Of a stretch of DNA of 64,000 bases, positions 22,606-37,085 are shown piece by piece. Every line of letters starts with the position of its first letter. The stretch's first letter is position 1. A program made the position numbers and the translations under genes. The notes below the pieces were generated by a model, which was not told where the DNA came from, did not search any database, and saw nothing but the letters and a program-made list of their open reading frames with translations. This stretch comes from Hirundichthys speculiger (Eukaryota > Chordata > Actinopteri > Beloniformes > Exocoetidae), in assembly GCA_018398805.1 (NCBI GenBank), contig JAGFBZ010001158.1, positions 62,001-126,000 of the forward strand, written 5' to 3'.

Positions 22606-24339
22606 TTGTTCTACTGAGACAATCAATCAGCAGTAAAACGATGCACTGACTACAACAGAGGTGCAAAGTGAATTTATTCTCCAAGTTGTATACAAGTTCA
22701 GAGAGGTAATTCACTCACATCACAGAATGCAGGATGATCAGAAATGACAAATTGTCAGTAAGAAACAGCCGTCTTAAACCATCACATGAACAACATGAGA
22801 ACCTTGAGATACATGTCAAAACTTAGCGACTTGATGGAGCCAGAGTAATAATCAGAAGCGATGGCCTTCAACAGGCCAGAATCTAGAACAAAAGTCACGC
22901 ATTTATGAATCAGCATTATACAATAAGTCCCCAAAATGCTCTCTGGTCAAAGTGCTGCAATTAACTAGTTTGACCACGACTCGCAGGAACCCCATGTTTT
23001 CTAGATCTCACACCCTCTTTTTTTATTTTTTACTGCGCCTCTTTGAACGCCTGGTTCTGCTGATAAAACGTCTATTAATCCTTTTCAGCTCTGAATCTAT
23101 CAGAGGGTCGTTCCTCCAGGTGTTCCAGCCTAAACCAAAAGTCGACTGATCGGAAATCTGCCCATGTGGAATGCAAATCTTTCAAATTTATCAGGCACTG
23201 CCAGATTGTTAAAACATCGCGGCACATGCTCCCAGGGTCTGCCCGCACCTTTGCAGAACGAACGAGCACACTACATTTAAAAAGAAGCCACTTTAGCGCT
23301 CAAATTAAAAGCAAAAATCTGGCTTCAGGCAAACATGCAAAACAACCAGAACAAACGAGTAAAGTCCTGATTCATTATCATACCACCACAGTAAACGTTC
23401 AGATGCCCCGGCAGCCGTGATAACATCAAGATAAAAACTGTGGTCCGGACCAGCGTTAGAAGAAATACCGTCACCGCTGCGCGCATAATCCTACTTTTTA
23501 AAAGTGTTGACCCTCCGCCCGCCATTTCATTCACAACTGCTTGCAAGCTTTCCTGTATGTAAGAAAATCTTTTAAAAGTCACAACACCAAAAGTCTACTT
23601 TAAAAAAAAGAAAAAAAGTCTTCTGAGAGGCCTGAAACATCTATTTCATTTGGTCTGGGATTTTCTTCTTTTTCTCAACAACATCGCCAACCTCCCTAGA
23701 TGCTGCTCTGAGTTCTGCCAAACAAAAGCTGAGCAGCTGCCTTTGAAGACGCTGTCCAATTAAAGCTGCTGTATGTAAGAATTAGACTTTGCTCTCTGCT
23801 TCTGAGAGAACAAACTTTAAAGCGTTTAAAAACCAGCCCACTGAAATCGGGCCTATCAAAAGCAAAACAAGCATTTTAGCGCCGCGTAAAACACACGGAT
23901 CCAACGCATTGACGAGCGTCCGGCAAGCCTTGTGGTGCCACCCTGGACTGAGCTCACTGTGATGTCCCTCACAGCCTTCTGGAGGTTCTTGAAGATGCGG
24001 GTTCGGTCCATATATGTTTGGACCATGACAGACTTCTCATGCTTTTGTCTTCATACGAGATCATGACTTTGCGCTTTAATGTTTCTGGAAAACGTAGGCG
24101 CATCCTTAAGGAAATCTACAATCACGGAACGGCTTCCTCAAAAGACCTCTAAAAATTTCTGGGATCAGATGAGCAGATAAAATCAAGATATACTGCTATA
24201 GGAAGGATGGGAACAGGAAAGTCTGGAGAAGCAAAGAGGCAGTTTATGATCAGACAGCGCCTCGCGTCTAACAGAGCGGAGGTAGAGTTACGACACGAGC
24301 ATGTTTGGCTGCTGTGGAGCGAGATCAGCTGGTGCTCAT
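22606..24339. repeat. tandem duplication, downstream copy
   Basis: Contains the intact order: start block (22607-22665), 1.5 kb of unique-looking sequence (22666-24144), then the block 24145-24339. The unique part has no recognisable gene. Small open frames at 23166 and 23325 overlap on opposite strands and are probably chance. Confidence 0.7.
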
Positions 24340-25840
24340 TAGGGGTGAGTATTGGCAAGGACCTCGCAATATGATGTGTATCATGATACTTGAGTCACGA
24401 TATAATATCACGATTATTATCGCAATGATATCACGGGGTGATAGAATATTGTGATATCACGATATCGCAATGTTCTACTCAGTTAATATTGTGATATCAC
24501 GATATTGCGATATCAATTGAGTAGAATCAACTGACTATCATGATATCACGGGCGTCATATCGTAATATCACAATATTAACTAAGTAGAATATCGTGATAT
24601 CACGATAGCACGATATCACGGGCGTCATATCGTGATATTGCGATATCACGATATTAAATAAGTAGAATATTGTGATATCACGATATCACAATATTCTACT
24701 CAGTTAATATTGTGATATCACGATATCACAGGCATCATATTGTGATATCACGATATTAACTAAGAAAAATATCGTGATACCATGATGTCACGATATCCCG
24801 ATATTAACTGAGTAGAATATCGTGATATTATGATATCACGATATCACGGCATCATATTGTAATATCACAATATTAACTAAGTAGAATATCGTGATATCAC
24901 GATATCAACTGACCATCATGATATCACGGGCGTCATATCGTAATATCACGATATTAACTAAGTAGAATATCGTGATATCACAATATCACGGGTGTCATAT
25001 CGTGATATTGCGATATCACGATATTAAATAAGTAGAATATTGTGATATCACGATATCGCAATATTCTACTCAGTTAATATTGTGATCTCACGATATCACA
25101 GGCATCATATCGTGATATTGCGATATCACGATATTAACTAAGTAGAATATCGTGATATCACGATATCATGATATTAATTAAAATATCGTGATACCCTGAT
25201 GTCACGATATCCCGATATTAACTGAGTAGAATATCGTGATATTATGATATCACGATATCACGGGCATCATATCGTGATATTGCGATATTACAATATTAAC
25301 TAAGTAGAATATTGTGATATACGATATCGCAATATTCTACTCAGTTAATATTGTGATGTCACGATATCACAGGCATCATATTGTGATATTGCGATATCAC
25401 GTTATAAACTAAGTAGAATATCGTGATATCACGATATCATGATATTAACTAAGTAAAATATCCTGATACCATGATGTCATGATATACCCGATATTAACTG
25501 AGTAGAATATCGTGATATTATGATATCACAATATCATGATATTCTTCTCAGTTAATATCAAAATTAAAAGTAGAGTTGAAAAATCAAGTTGCTGTATATG
25601 TACATCAGATGATATTGATCATTCAGAGGACAAATTGAGTCAAAACATTTTGCTTCAAAACAACCTATTTATTGTTTATTATTAGTGTTTTTGCACATTT
25701 AAATTTTAAACAATTTAAATGTGAAAATTAAACAATTTTCCTTAAAAAAAATCGATATTAGGAGCTGAAAAATCAATAATATATTGGGCGGCCAAAAATT
25801 GCAATATATTGTCAAATCGATTTTTTTTTTCACACTCCTA
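24340..25840. mobile_element. family H hAT-type element, full copy with palindromic array
   Basis: Starts TAGGGGTGAGTATTGGCAAG and ends CACACTCCTA. The 8-mer GTGCTCAT lies at 24332-24339 and 25841-25848, a perfect target duplication. Length 1,501 bp. The interior 24400-25560 is an array of about 30-70 bp units. These are built from ATATCGTGATATCACGATAT palindromes separated by TTAACTAAGTAGA and CGGGCGTCAT spacers. No coding capacity. Confidence 0.93.
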
Positions 25841-25848
25841 GTGCTCAT

Positions 25849-27056
25849 TCAATGATACAACCGCTAACAGGTAGAGAAGAAGATGAGTACCAGGGGTCTG
25901 CAACCTGCATTTATAGGTCATTTTTTTAGGTATTTTTGTCGGATAATTTCTGTGTCTATTAATGACAGCAGAGCTTCTCTATATTGGTGTCGTTGGCAGT
26001 CGCCTGTGAGTTGGGAGCAGTGCTGAGATGTTTTGCTTGAGAAAACCTGCTCACGCAGGTACTTTAATCCAACAATGGACATGTCTCCATGTTTCAAACA
26101 CAAGTTTGCTCGGTTTGGGGAGGTTTTCAGTGTCACTCTTACCAGCTGTCGGGCTTTTGAACTCCGACACCCTGAAAGCTTTGTCAGCTATTTCAGCTTC
26201 AGGATTGGGTTTACTTACTTCTGTAATCCCAGACGCGTTCAGCAGGGAAGGCTTGATGTCCAGGGCCTTGGCAGGGAAGGACAGTAGACCATGTTTTCTT
26301 TTCATCTTTCAACTAGCTGAATCGTTCCCCAAATGCGGTTTCCATTCCGATGAGTTCACGTAATTGCTCAGCGTATTTATGTTTTTCTTTGAGCACTCTC
26401 AGGGAGGGCACCTGCAGATCAATGACGCATATATTAAGTGACAAAATATTTACTTATTTTTTCCCCCAACTTGAATTCAAAAACAGCAGGTGTTTCCTTT
26501 GAAAGAGATTCTACTGTCAAAAAATTAATAAAAATTAAAAAATGGCCATTTCAGCTGCCTGATCTCAACCCAGCAGGATGCGTCTTTTTTAGCGGATGAA
26601 GGCAGAACCGAAGATCTGGCAAACCATCTCCAGGTGGAAAACTGAGAATTTGGTGGCGTCCGTGTCTTTTGATTGACAGTGAGAGTAGCCAATTGCTGAC
26701 TGCGACTGCTTCAGCTGCTTGGCTCTGGGCACTGTTGCAACTCGACCTCTGAGCTGCGAAAAAAGGTTAAAAAAAGGTTATTTCAGGTTGTCAGGTTCCA
26801 ACATGGATAAGACACAAGTTCTGAAACGGACAAAAGGACAAATGGACACCACCGATACCCTGCCCCATCAAAAAAAAGAGAGAAAGAGAGAGAGAGGAAA
26901 AATGGGGTCAATGTTGACGTTGCTTTTTCCCAAATGAGACAATTCTCAGCAAATGAAAGATGTAGACGTGGCGATCATTCATCTAGACTGGTAAGTAGTC
27001 TAAACTGTTGTTGCCCATGTGTACTAATATTTACTCTAATGCTACATTTAGAGTAA
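25849..27056. other. intergenic, no feature recognised
   Basis: Overlapping open frames at 26028-26363 on both strands lack motifs. An (AG)-rich tract lies at 26877-26898. Nothing else recognised. Confidence 0.55.
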
Positions 27057-27195
27057 ATATAGGCTATAGGACGACTCTGATTATTAGACGACCCATTATT
27101 TTACAAATATCATTTTGGGAAAATATGTGTGGAAGACAATAAGGTTATTTATAAAACAACTTTTTATTGTACAATTATGATAGAAAAACTCACAC
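27057..27195. mobile_element. family F element, end fragment
   Basis: TATAGGACGACTCTGATTAT, GACGACCC and ATATCATTTTGGGAAAAT follow the same order as the reverse complement of the right end of the element at 9757-10381. The other end is missing. Confidence 0.7.
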
Positions 27196-27201
27196 AGTCA
27201 G

Positions 27202-27223
27202 TATATATATATATATATATATA
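27202..27223. repeat. (TA)n microsatellite
   Basis: Eleven TA units followed by TA/CA-rich sequence, next to the left end of the Tc1-like element. Confidence 0.9.
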
Positions 27224-27243
27224 CACATATATACACACACACT

Positions 27244-28872
<1,629 letters not shown>

Positions 28873-28942
<70 letters not shown>
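28873..28942. repeat. (TA)n microsatellite
   Basis: About 35 TA units immediately beyond the right arm of the Tc1-like element. Open frames of alternating Tyr and Ile in this tract are artefacts. Confidence 0.97.
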
Positions 28943-28947
<5 letters not shown>

Positions 28948-30414
28948 GATATTCATTTGTCCATGGAAGCATCTCTGTGGTGTTGTGGACAAGTGTACCA
29001 TCGGCCAATTAAAATATTCTGCATGGCATATGGAATCTTTGTATTTATCATTGTATATTAAACTCTTTAACTGATCTTTGTTTCTAATCTCGTCAATGGC
29101 ATAGATAAAAGAACACAGAGAATTACTTTCTCTACTTACAAAATTTTCAGGTTACGTAACTACTTCCAGAACCAATTAATTTCGTAATGGAGGTACCACT
29201 GTATCCGGCTCCAGTCGGGTGCCATTCTCAGGACTAATCAATTCATCACATGCACATGCAAATATCAGATGAAGTTGCCCAAAGACCATTTGTGCAAACA
29301 TAAATGGTTTTAGTTAGGAAACAGATTGTTCCACATTTACACAACGTGTGATTTAAACCGCAAAGAACGTGAGAGCATACGAGATGAGATTTCGCGGCGA
29401 GTCTCCGGAGCACGTGTCTGTTTGGCGCCCTCGCGGCGGCGTTCGATGTGTGCCGTCACCCGCCGCTGCAAGTGGCGCCGTTTATCACCGGCGAGGCAGG
29501 CGACACGTCACGTGCCCCCAAGAGCCCGCAACGGTTCAAGGAAGAGTCACTGACTTATCAGCAGGAGCACGTTGGGCCTCTTCTCTGTTTGTCTTCTGAA
29601 TCCGCCGACCCAAACGTTTCCCGCCAACAGCAAAATAAACATCGGCCTCCTTTGATATCAGATACTGTTGAAAACAATAGCCTTGTGTCACGCGGACGCC
29701 TGTTTACCGCGAACGCGCCCTCAGCCAACAGTCCCCGCTGTTTGAAATGCTGTCATTGCTGCGTTTGCAGCCACTTACCGGTTAAAACAGCACCTTCATT
29801 TGTTCGACTCCGGCAGTAAATTGCTTCGCGCCACTCAATGTTTGTTATGATTGTTTTGTTTCCAGCTGCAATTTGTGCTCAGTGGATAATTTTGATTTTC
29901 AAGTGGGGATTTCTTTGGAGGTTTTTTTTTTTTTACTATGTTATATTATGCTATAAAATTTCAGTGTTGACTCTGATATTTGTGCTGCTTTTCTTGCACT
30001 TTTGTATATTAAATGTGCGTATTAAATGTGAATGTGTCTGACTGGATGCAGTGAAGCCTTGGCTTTTCTTCAACTCATCAACTCGTCAGCTTCCTCTATT
30101 TAGATCTAAAAAATGATTCAAGGTTTTGTTTTTAGATCTGATGTTTTACGCATCATATAGAAGATAAAAATGAAAGGACACAGATTAAATCGTTGGACCT
30201 TGACGAGCAAAGAGAAACTATATTACAAAAACTGAATAGCATATAAAGTAACATGATGCACCAAGGTGGCTGCAGAATTCCTGATAACATACCGGATCAA
30301 CAAGATTTTGACTGCAAAACAGTCAACCGCTGTGCATTCACACTGCACACCTTTGTGGATGTCATCTGCTGATACCAGTCTGGTTGGCGCCTCCGACACC
30401 CCCCCCCCAAACAC
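28943..30414. other. intergenic, no feature recognised
   Basis: 29370-29560 is a GC- and CpG-rich patch with overlapping open frames (29448-29819) in several phases and no known motif. It could be a small CpG island, but no promoter elements can be tied to it. Confidence 0.45.
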
Positions 30415-31540
30415 AGGTTGCAGTGCCCTGACTGACCACTAGGTGGTGGCTCCTAAGCAGAGTCGACTCCCGTGTTAAAATGTCCAACTTTACAGCAGAA
30501 ATGAGCATAACTTCAGCCTGGTACTCTATAGATTTTGTTCTCCATTGGTAGATGTCACATCCATGACAACTGTGGGGGGCGTGGCTTCTGAGGCGTTCAT
30601 AGAAACCAAGTATAGCATGGTCATTCATAGTTTCAAAAAGAACACTTGTTTTTGTGGTTGTGAGTTGGGTCCATTGTACTAACATGTACCGAACATACTG
30701 TGATAAACCGTCTGAATAGGTTTCCAAGCAGAAGTGGAGAAGCGCGCAGCTCAGCGGTCGGCAGTACCGTCAGACAGGAAAAACTGAGCGTTACCAAGTA
30801 CGGCTCGCGTGGTTTAAATGGTGTGGATGCGGGTCTTGAAACAGTTTGTAAACATTTAAATCTTAACCAAAGCTTGATGTTTTCTGTGCAGAAAGTTGGG
30901 GCCCGTTTAGTTGAAAGCCCACTGAAAAGGTCAAAGTTGGTGGCCATTTTTGAAGGAGTTGGAGACTCAGTCAGCACGATGGTTTTCAGCCAGGAGCTAA
31001 CTTTATTCTTAAAATGGCGCACATGAAAAGAGAGTAAATCCACCAGAAACTTTAACTTGATGGTAGAATATTTCAGTTTAAACATTCTAAACTGTTAAGC
31101 AATCAAACCGCAGCGACAGAGGTGACATATCATGGCGGACCAATGACAGTCAGAGGGGGGCGTGTCTTGGCGTGGCCATAGTTGGATTCGGTTGTCCTCG
31201 TTTCAGCTCTGACAGCACTCGTTTCGGATGTCATGTTGGGCAGCGACACTTGAAACGAGGATGTTTGGTGATATTTGATCCGAATGAAAATAAAGTTATG
31301 CCAGTTAGCATCCTGGGTTAACGTAAGCTAAGCCAGCCAAGCTAAAATAGCTCGCTGTGACTGAACTAAGGTGGGAGTGTTTCAGCCGGCTCCTCAGCCC
31401 TGCTTGTTCTGGCCATTTGCAGCAACGTGACGAAGCATATAAGAGGAAAAAGGGGCTTCAAAACCGTTCCTCAGACACCTATGGGTGACGTCACGCAGAG
31501 TTTGTCCGGTTTTTCTTATACAGTCTATGTCTGTGTCACG
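30415..31540 (+). repeat. family M repeat, copy 1
   Basis: Several blocks recur inverted at 36060-37085: GACCACTAGGTGGTGGCTCC (30434 region), the TAGATGTCACATCCATGACA block near 30548, and GCTAAGCCAGCCAAGCTAAA near 31327. The order is reversed as expected. Probably an old high-copy fish repeat; its class and true ends are unknown. Confidence 0.6.
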
Positions 31541-32489
31541 TACCTCGTTTCTCTGACTGGTTGTTTATCCAGTGGTATCCAGAGGCAGTTTATTCTGCGT
31601 CCATTATTACTGTTATTACCGCCACCGGAAATCAAAGTCACTTTCAGAGGAACCTGACAGAATTAGGATGTCTGGCCAGGAAATGGTATACTGCTTCAGG
31701 AGAATTTTGAATATGCGTTTCAAACTTTCACTGATCATTGTTTTTGTTAAACTGTTGACAGCATATTAAGTCCAACAGACAAGGGAAACGGTGCCTTACC
31801 TTGATAGCGTAAAATGACTCAACTCTGCTTTAAATGAACTAACAGGTCTTTATTTCTGCTAGAAAGGCTCTTCATGATCTCATAATACAGACGAGTTTTT
31901 TCAGATGTAGAAATGTCTTGTGTCAAGCGTTGCTGATTTACTAATCATTATTTGCTGCAGTTTTGTACACAACCGACATCATCCTCGCAGCAGGAAGTGA
32001 AGGTTCTGCAGCACTTCCTGTCGGAGTAACAGGTGTCGCCGCACCCCCATCAGATTCAGGAAAGAAAAAAAGTTTTCATGTACTTGTTTTAACAATCTTA
32101 ATGTTTGGTGATGTTTTTGATAATAACGTGTTTCATGATGCTGTGGGTCATGGTTGAGGCATGCCGTTGATGCACCATCGATAACACCATGCTGTTTTGC
32201 CCCCCCTCTTTTTTTTCTTATATTCCTTTCTGTATGTTTGCAGGCCAGAATTTCCATAGTTACATACTGACCTGTAGTTCCATCAGTGTTTACCTCCACC
32301 TGTGTGTTTAGCTACTTCGGGGTGTCAACTAACATGCTGATCTGCAGTCTGATCCTCTGACCACCTCAGTGTTGCTGCCTACATCTGTTTATAAAGTCAT
32401 CTCTGTAGTTCATTTACTAACAATCTACCAGTCAGAATATAAGTGCATGGAATGGAATTTTTAGTTCTAAAATGAATAGATGATAATTA
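31541..32489. other. intergenic, no feature recognised
   Basis: Apparently unique AT-rich sequence with a poly-pyrimidine run near 32199-32220. No gene seen. Confidence 0.55.
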
Positions 32490-32890
32490 TTTATACATTT
32501 TGTCTAATGTAGTATTTACAGAATGTATTATCTCTCCTCTCTCTGTCCTCCATCCTCTCTCTGTCTTCTCTACCTCCTCTTTTCTTTCTTTACCCAGCTG
32601 TCCTTCATCAGGAAGGTCCCCCCATAAGATCCAGGTCCTGCTCAAGGTTTCTTTGTCTTTAAGTGGAGTTTTTTGTTACCACTGTTTGGCTTAAAGGTTT
32701 TTTTGCTCCCACTATGGGAGGTTTTTTTACTTGCCATTTTCTTTGATTAGGATTTAATACTATAATTTTAGTAAATGATATTTGCTTGGGGGTCATGATC
32801 TGGGTCTCTGCAAAATGCCTAGAGAGAATTTGTATTGTAATCGACGCTAAACAAATAAAACTGAATTGAAATTGGATTGATAAACCGTCA
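32490..32890 (+). repeat. retroelement-type 3' tail
   Basis: A CT-rich block (CTCTCTCTGTCCTCC) is followed by GGAGTTTTTTGTTACCACTG and GGGGTCATGATCTGGGTCTC. It ends GACGCTAAACAAATAAAACT then GAATTGAAATTGGATTGA. This order is that of a very common fish 3'-end repeat, thought to derive from non-LTR elements. No reverse transcriptase frame here. Confidence 0.6.
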
Positions 32891-34477
32891 ATCCACCATA
32901 TATGTTGAGAATCAAAATTCAAAATCTTAGAACCAAAACCCTGAATCAGAGAAGTGAAAACTCAGATCTTGTAACCAAGAAATCAAACTCTGTAAATGAG
33001 AGCTCAGTGGTCTTTCTTCATTACACTTTTCTATTTCTCACTTTCATTTCAAAAAACATTTTTTCTTTGTGATTGGTCGTGTGTGGCATTGTATTCACAC
33101 CATTCAAAAGCCCAACATCCATGTCTGTTACTGAGTGGTTGGGATGTTCAGTGCTGTTTAATATTCTTCCCATGACTCTGAACATCATTGCCTTTACTTA
33201 AAGCTGTAGAATCTACAGTTTAAAATATTTGGAGCCTCTCTATGTAGCAATGTCACTTCTGGCCACATGGGGGCAGCATATCAGGAGAAAATTCACGCGT
33301 CAACTCCAGATGTAAGACGCAACCACAAGTACACTTTGCTGCACACCTCAAGACGCGTTTGCAGGAGAAGTGGCACAAACGAACAACTGAGAATGTTTTT
33401 TGGTTTGAAGGCATGCTGAAGAAAGGATGTACATTAACAAGTGAAATTAAGCACTTTGCATTTTAATCATCCCCTTAACTTGCTCTGTGTCACAGATCTC
33501 CAACAAAGGGCTGACAGTTCAAAGCCGAGACTTAGCAGCGGTATTGTTAAACTGCATTGCAACCTGCCAGCCAATGTCTTCTCCCCTGTCATCAAAGGAG
33601 TGCAGGTGCTGTGACAAAACATAGATTCATCTTATGTTTGAAAGCGATTCCACAGTGTGTGTTAAACTGAGCATGTGTCCACCCACCGAGAGCCTAAATA
33701 AAGAGGGGAGGACAGTCGCAGGTGCTGCAGGACTTATGCTGTGTTTAAGTCATCGTTTTATGTGTGTTTTAGCTGCATTCAAGGACTCGGCTTGTGTAAC
33801 CCATGGATTGTTTTTTTTTTTTCCTTTGCCCGTGGGCTTAACATATCTGCTTTATCTGCTTTTATTTTATGATCTCAGGCGCTGTTAGCCTCTTGTGTGT
33901 GACTCCCCTCTAGTTTTGCTGCATAAGGAGGATTACTGGTTTGACCAACACAAGCACCAGCGTTAAAGGCCAGTTTGCTGCTGTCAGGTAAAGAGAGGAC
34001 GCCTAAAGCGATGCTGGACAGGACGTTGCATCACAAACATTAAAACTGGATCTTAACTCCATGAACAAGTCAGATGTCAGGTGGTGACTGGTTGTGAAAA
34101 CATGTGAAGCGGAAAACATGATGAAACTCAAAAATTTTCAATTGATAAGAATCAAGATTTCATAAGTCATCTTAAATATTATAGCTCCACGGTTCTACAT
34201 TTTTAAATCCACTCAAAGTTCATGCACGCTGCACCCTTACGTTCAAACATGTACCAGAAATATTATTGGACAAACGGTGATGAGTAGTCCGACACAAGAA
34301 CTCCACAGGTTCAGATCAGGAAGAGTTCTTCTCTTACAGGCACCTAATTAACCGGTAAATGTCAGCAGATTAATGAAGAAAATCAGGAAATAGTGCCTTA
34401 CTTTTGTTTTTCACCTCATAAAGCATATCTGAAACACGTATGACGGTTTCTACAAAAACAGTCAACACTTGTGCTGG
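32891..34477. other. intergenic, no feature recognised
   Basis: Apparently unique. A short open frame at 33634-33888 has a hydrophobic end but no recognisable domain. Confidence 0.55.
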
Positions 34478-35785
34478 TAAGGCAAGTTAAGGCAAGTTTA
34501 TTTGTAGCACGTTTCGTGTACAAGACAATTCAAGGTGCTTTACATAAAATATTAGAAGCACTACAGAGCATTAAAAAGTACATTAAAACAGGAGGAAATA
34601 AAAAGATGATGAAATATTAAAATGCAAAAAAGTTAAACAGTTGTGTTTGATTTAAAAAAATGAATTAAAAATGTAGATAAATGCAAGAAATAAAAGTTAA
34701 TTGAAAAGTTAATAGAAAAGTTTTTAACCTTGATTTAAAACTGCTGAGAGTGTCAGCAGACCTGCAGGTTTCTGGGAGTTTGTTCCACATTTGAGGAGCA
34801 TAAAAACTGAACGCTGCCTCTCCGTGTTTGGTTCTGACTCTGGGAACAGAAAGTAGACTTGACCCTGATGACCTGAGGGATCTGGTTGGTTCATAACGAA
34901 CCAGAAGATCCTGAATGTATTTTGGTCCTAAACCATTCAGTGCTTTGTAAACTAACAGCAGGATTTTGAAGTCAATTCTTTGACAAACAGGAAGCCAGTG
35001 TAAAGATCTGAGGACTGGAGTTATATGATCCAGTTTCCTGGTGTCGTTGAGGACTGGAGCAGCAGCGTTCTGGACTAACTGCAGCTGTCTGATGGTCTTT
35101 TTAGGGAGACCTGTCAGAACAGCATTACAGTAGTCTAGTCTACTGAAGATAAATGGGTGGACAAGTTTTTCTAGATCCTGCAGAGACATCAGTCCTTTAA
35201 TCCTGGATATGTTCTTTAAGTGATAATAAGTCGACTTCACAACTGTCTTAATGTGACTACTGAAGTTTAGGTCTGAGTCCATAATAACACCCAGGTTTCT
35301 GGCTTTGTTGTTGGTTTCTAACTTCGCTCTTTGAAGCTGAGTGGTGACTTTTAATCTTTCTTCCTTGGCTTATTTCAGTTTTGTCTTCATTTAACTGAAG
35401 GAAGTTCTGACACATCCAGTCTCTAATTTGATCAATGCTTCTGGTCAGTGTTTGGATCGGACTGTAGTCTCCTGGTGAGATGGTTATGTAGATTTGTGTG
35501 TCATCAGCATAGTTGTGGTAACATATTTTGTTGTTTTTCATAATTTGAGCAAGTGGGAGCATGTAGATGTTGAACAGCAGTGGCCCCAAGATGGAGCCTT
35601 GGGGAACTCCACAAGTTATTTTAGTTTGCTCAGATTTATAGTTACCTATAGACACAAAGTAGTCCCTTACTTTTAGATAGGACGTAAACCAATGTATTGC
35701 AGTGCCAGAAAGTCCTACCCAGTTTTTCAGCCGGTCTAGTAAGATGTAATGGTCGACCGTGGTGACAGATTGGGCTGAGTAACTA
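34478..35785 (-). mobile_element. L2-type LINE, 5'-truncated
   Basis: The minus-strand 3' end is the CTACAAATAAACTTGCCTTA tail. Upstream is the C-terminal half of a reverse transcriptase. The copy starts abruptly near 35785, the usual result of incomplete reverse transcription. The terminal GGCAAGTTAA repeat is duplicated twice at 34480-34500. Confidence 0.9.
34665..35784 (-). pseudogene. L2-clade reverse transcriptase, C-terminal part
   Basis: The open frame continues upstream of 35655 ([18 protein letters not shown]), then [20 protein letters not shown]. The catalytic [10 protein letters not shown] (palm domain YADD) and [11 protein letters not shown] follow. After a frameshift near 35330, the second frame gives [17 protein letters not shown], the thumb-like region, and LLVRYEPTRSLRSSG, QMWNKLPETCR. 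This order is diagnostic of the L2/CR1 group. Endonuclease and finger domains are absent, so it is dead. Confidence 0.92.
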
Positions 35786-36059
35786 AACTAACTAAAGTTT
35801 GATACCTGCCTCAAAAAGTCTTGTTTTAATTTTTACTCTTTGATTAGGTTTAGGCACTAAATGTACTTGTTTAGGGTCAGGAAGCAATACTGGTGGGGAC
35901 TGGGAATGTGCTGTAGAGCTAAAATAAACAACACATTTATTTTTTTGATTGGAAACTAATACTGAACCATCTGTCTTCCAATACTCTGACCTTGGCAGTT
36001 TGCCTAAGAAATGACAAGAACATGTATTTAGAGTTTTCTAGGGTCAAAGGCATCATCAA
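35786..36059. other. spacer, no feature recognised
   Basis: Short AT-rich spacer between the LINE and the family M copy. Confidence 0.5.
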
Positions 36060-37085
36060 CGGTAGAAACCATGGACCAATTGTCCCGTCACGTGACCCAT
36101 CAGTTTGCACAGAGAGCCTCTGAAGCCCATTTATCAAAGAGCAGCGGCGCTGAGAAGCCAGCTGGAACACGCCCACCAGTCAACCGTTGTTAGCTTGGCT
36201 GGCTTAGCTTTTGCTAGCCCAGGATGATAACTCACATAACTTTATATTTATCTCTTTCCCATTTTGTCCGAACATCCTCATTTCAAATGTCGCTTCCAAG
36301 AACGAATCAAGGGCTGTTGGGCTGAGGCTTGGAGAAGATGCGATGTGCCAAAGAAGGTGCATTGTGGATTAGATCAGCGCGAAAGGAGCCGCTGGGATCA
36401 AGACCCGAAGTCCGCCATGGGCTGAAAGAGCCGAGCTGTTCATCGAAAATAACCTTTCTGGACTCTTCCAATTGGAAATGCAGTGGGACCTGCAGTAAAT
36501 CATCCTGGTAGCAGGAGCTCCAGCCTCAAATGTTGTTTCGGTGGTGACGTGAAACTGCCGTGGTTAGCACGGCAAAGCTAAGCTTCTCCTCAGACTCTTC
36601 CTGACCAAAGACACTCACAGTGGTCTGTCCACACAAGCACAAATAAACATATTCTCTTTAAAATATAACCATGATCTGTTAGTGATCTGCCATTTTTATT
36701 CACAGCTCAGAAGTCAAAGTAATGCAAAGCACAAAGCTGCCTTAAGTCATAATGGCAACGTTTAGCTGTCTTAGTCAACTGCAGAGTCAATGGCTAACTA
36801 TCAATCAGCTGATGTCAAATGGGGCATGGCCAACTGATTTGTCAGCTTTGTTGCTTAATATAAATTTATCTGATGTGGGACAAAAAAAGAAATTCACCCC
36901 TGTACAGCTGTCATGGATGTAAAACATAATTATAGGGGACAAAACCGATTTTTGAACCAGGTTCTAAATATGTTTAATTTTGCTGCAAAGTTGGACATCT
37001 GAACATGGAAGTCAATGGGGATTTGGCTCCGTTTTGAAGCTAGCACCTAGTGGTCAGTCAAGGAACTGCAACAAAACAGACTTAC
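36060..37085 (-). repeat. family M repeat, copy 2 (inverted)
   Basis: Reverse-oriented relative of 30415-31540. TTAGCTTGGCTGGCTTAGCT near 36190 and AGCACCTAGTGGTCAGTCAA near 37044 are complements of blocks in copy 1. The middle (36330-36930) is poorly conserved or replaced. Confidence 0.6.

Noticed and set aside
22000..25560. Regularly spaced repeats that superficially resemble a CRISPR array
   Set aside because: Units vary in length, the spacers are also repeated, the context is a eukaryotic hAT element with target duplications, and no cas gene is present.
26028..26363. Opposed open frames of 84-111 codons
   Set aside because: Neither strand shows a known domain. Mirror-image frames usually reflect composition.
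29448..29819. 123-codon open frame in a GC-rich patch
   Set aside because: Stop-poor by composition; frames open in three phases and no motif.
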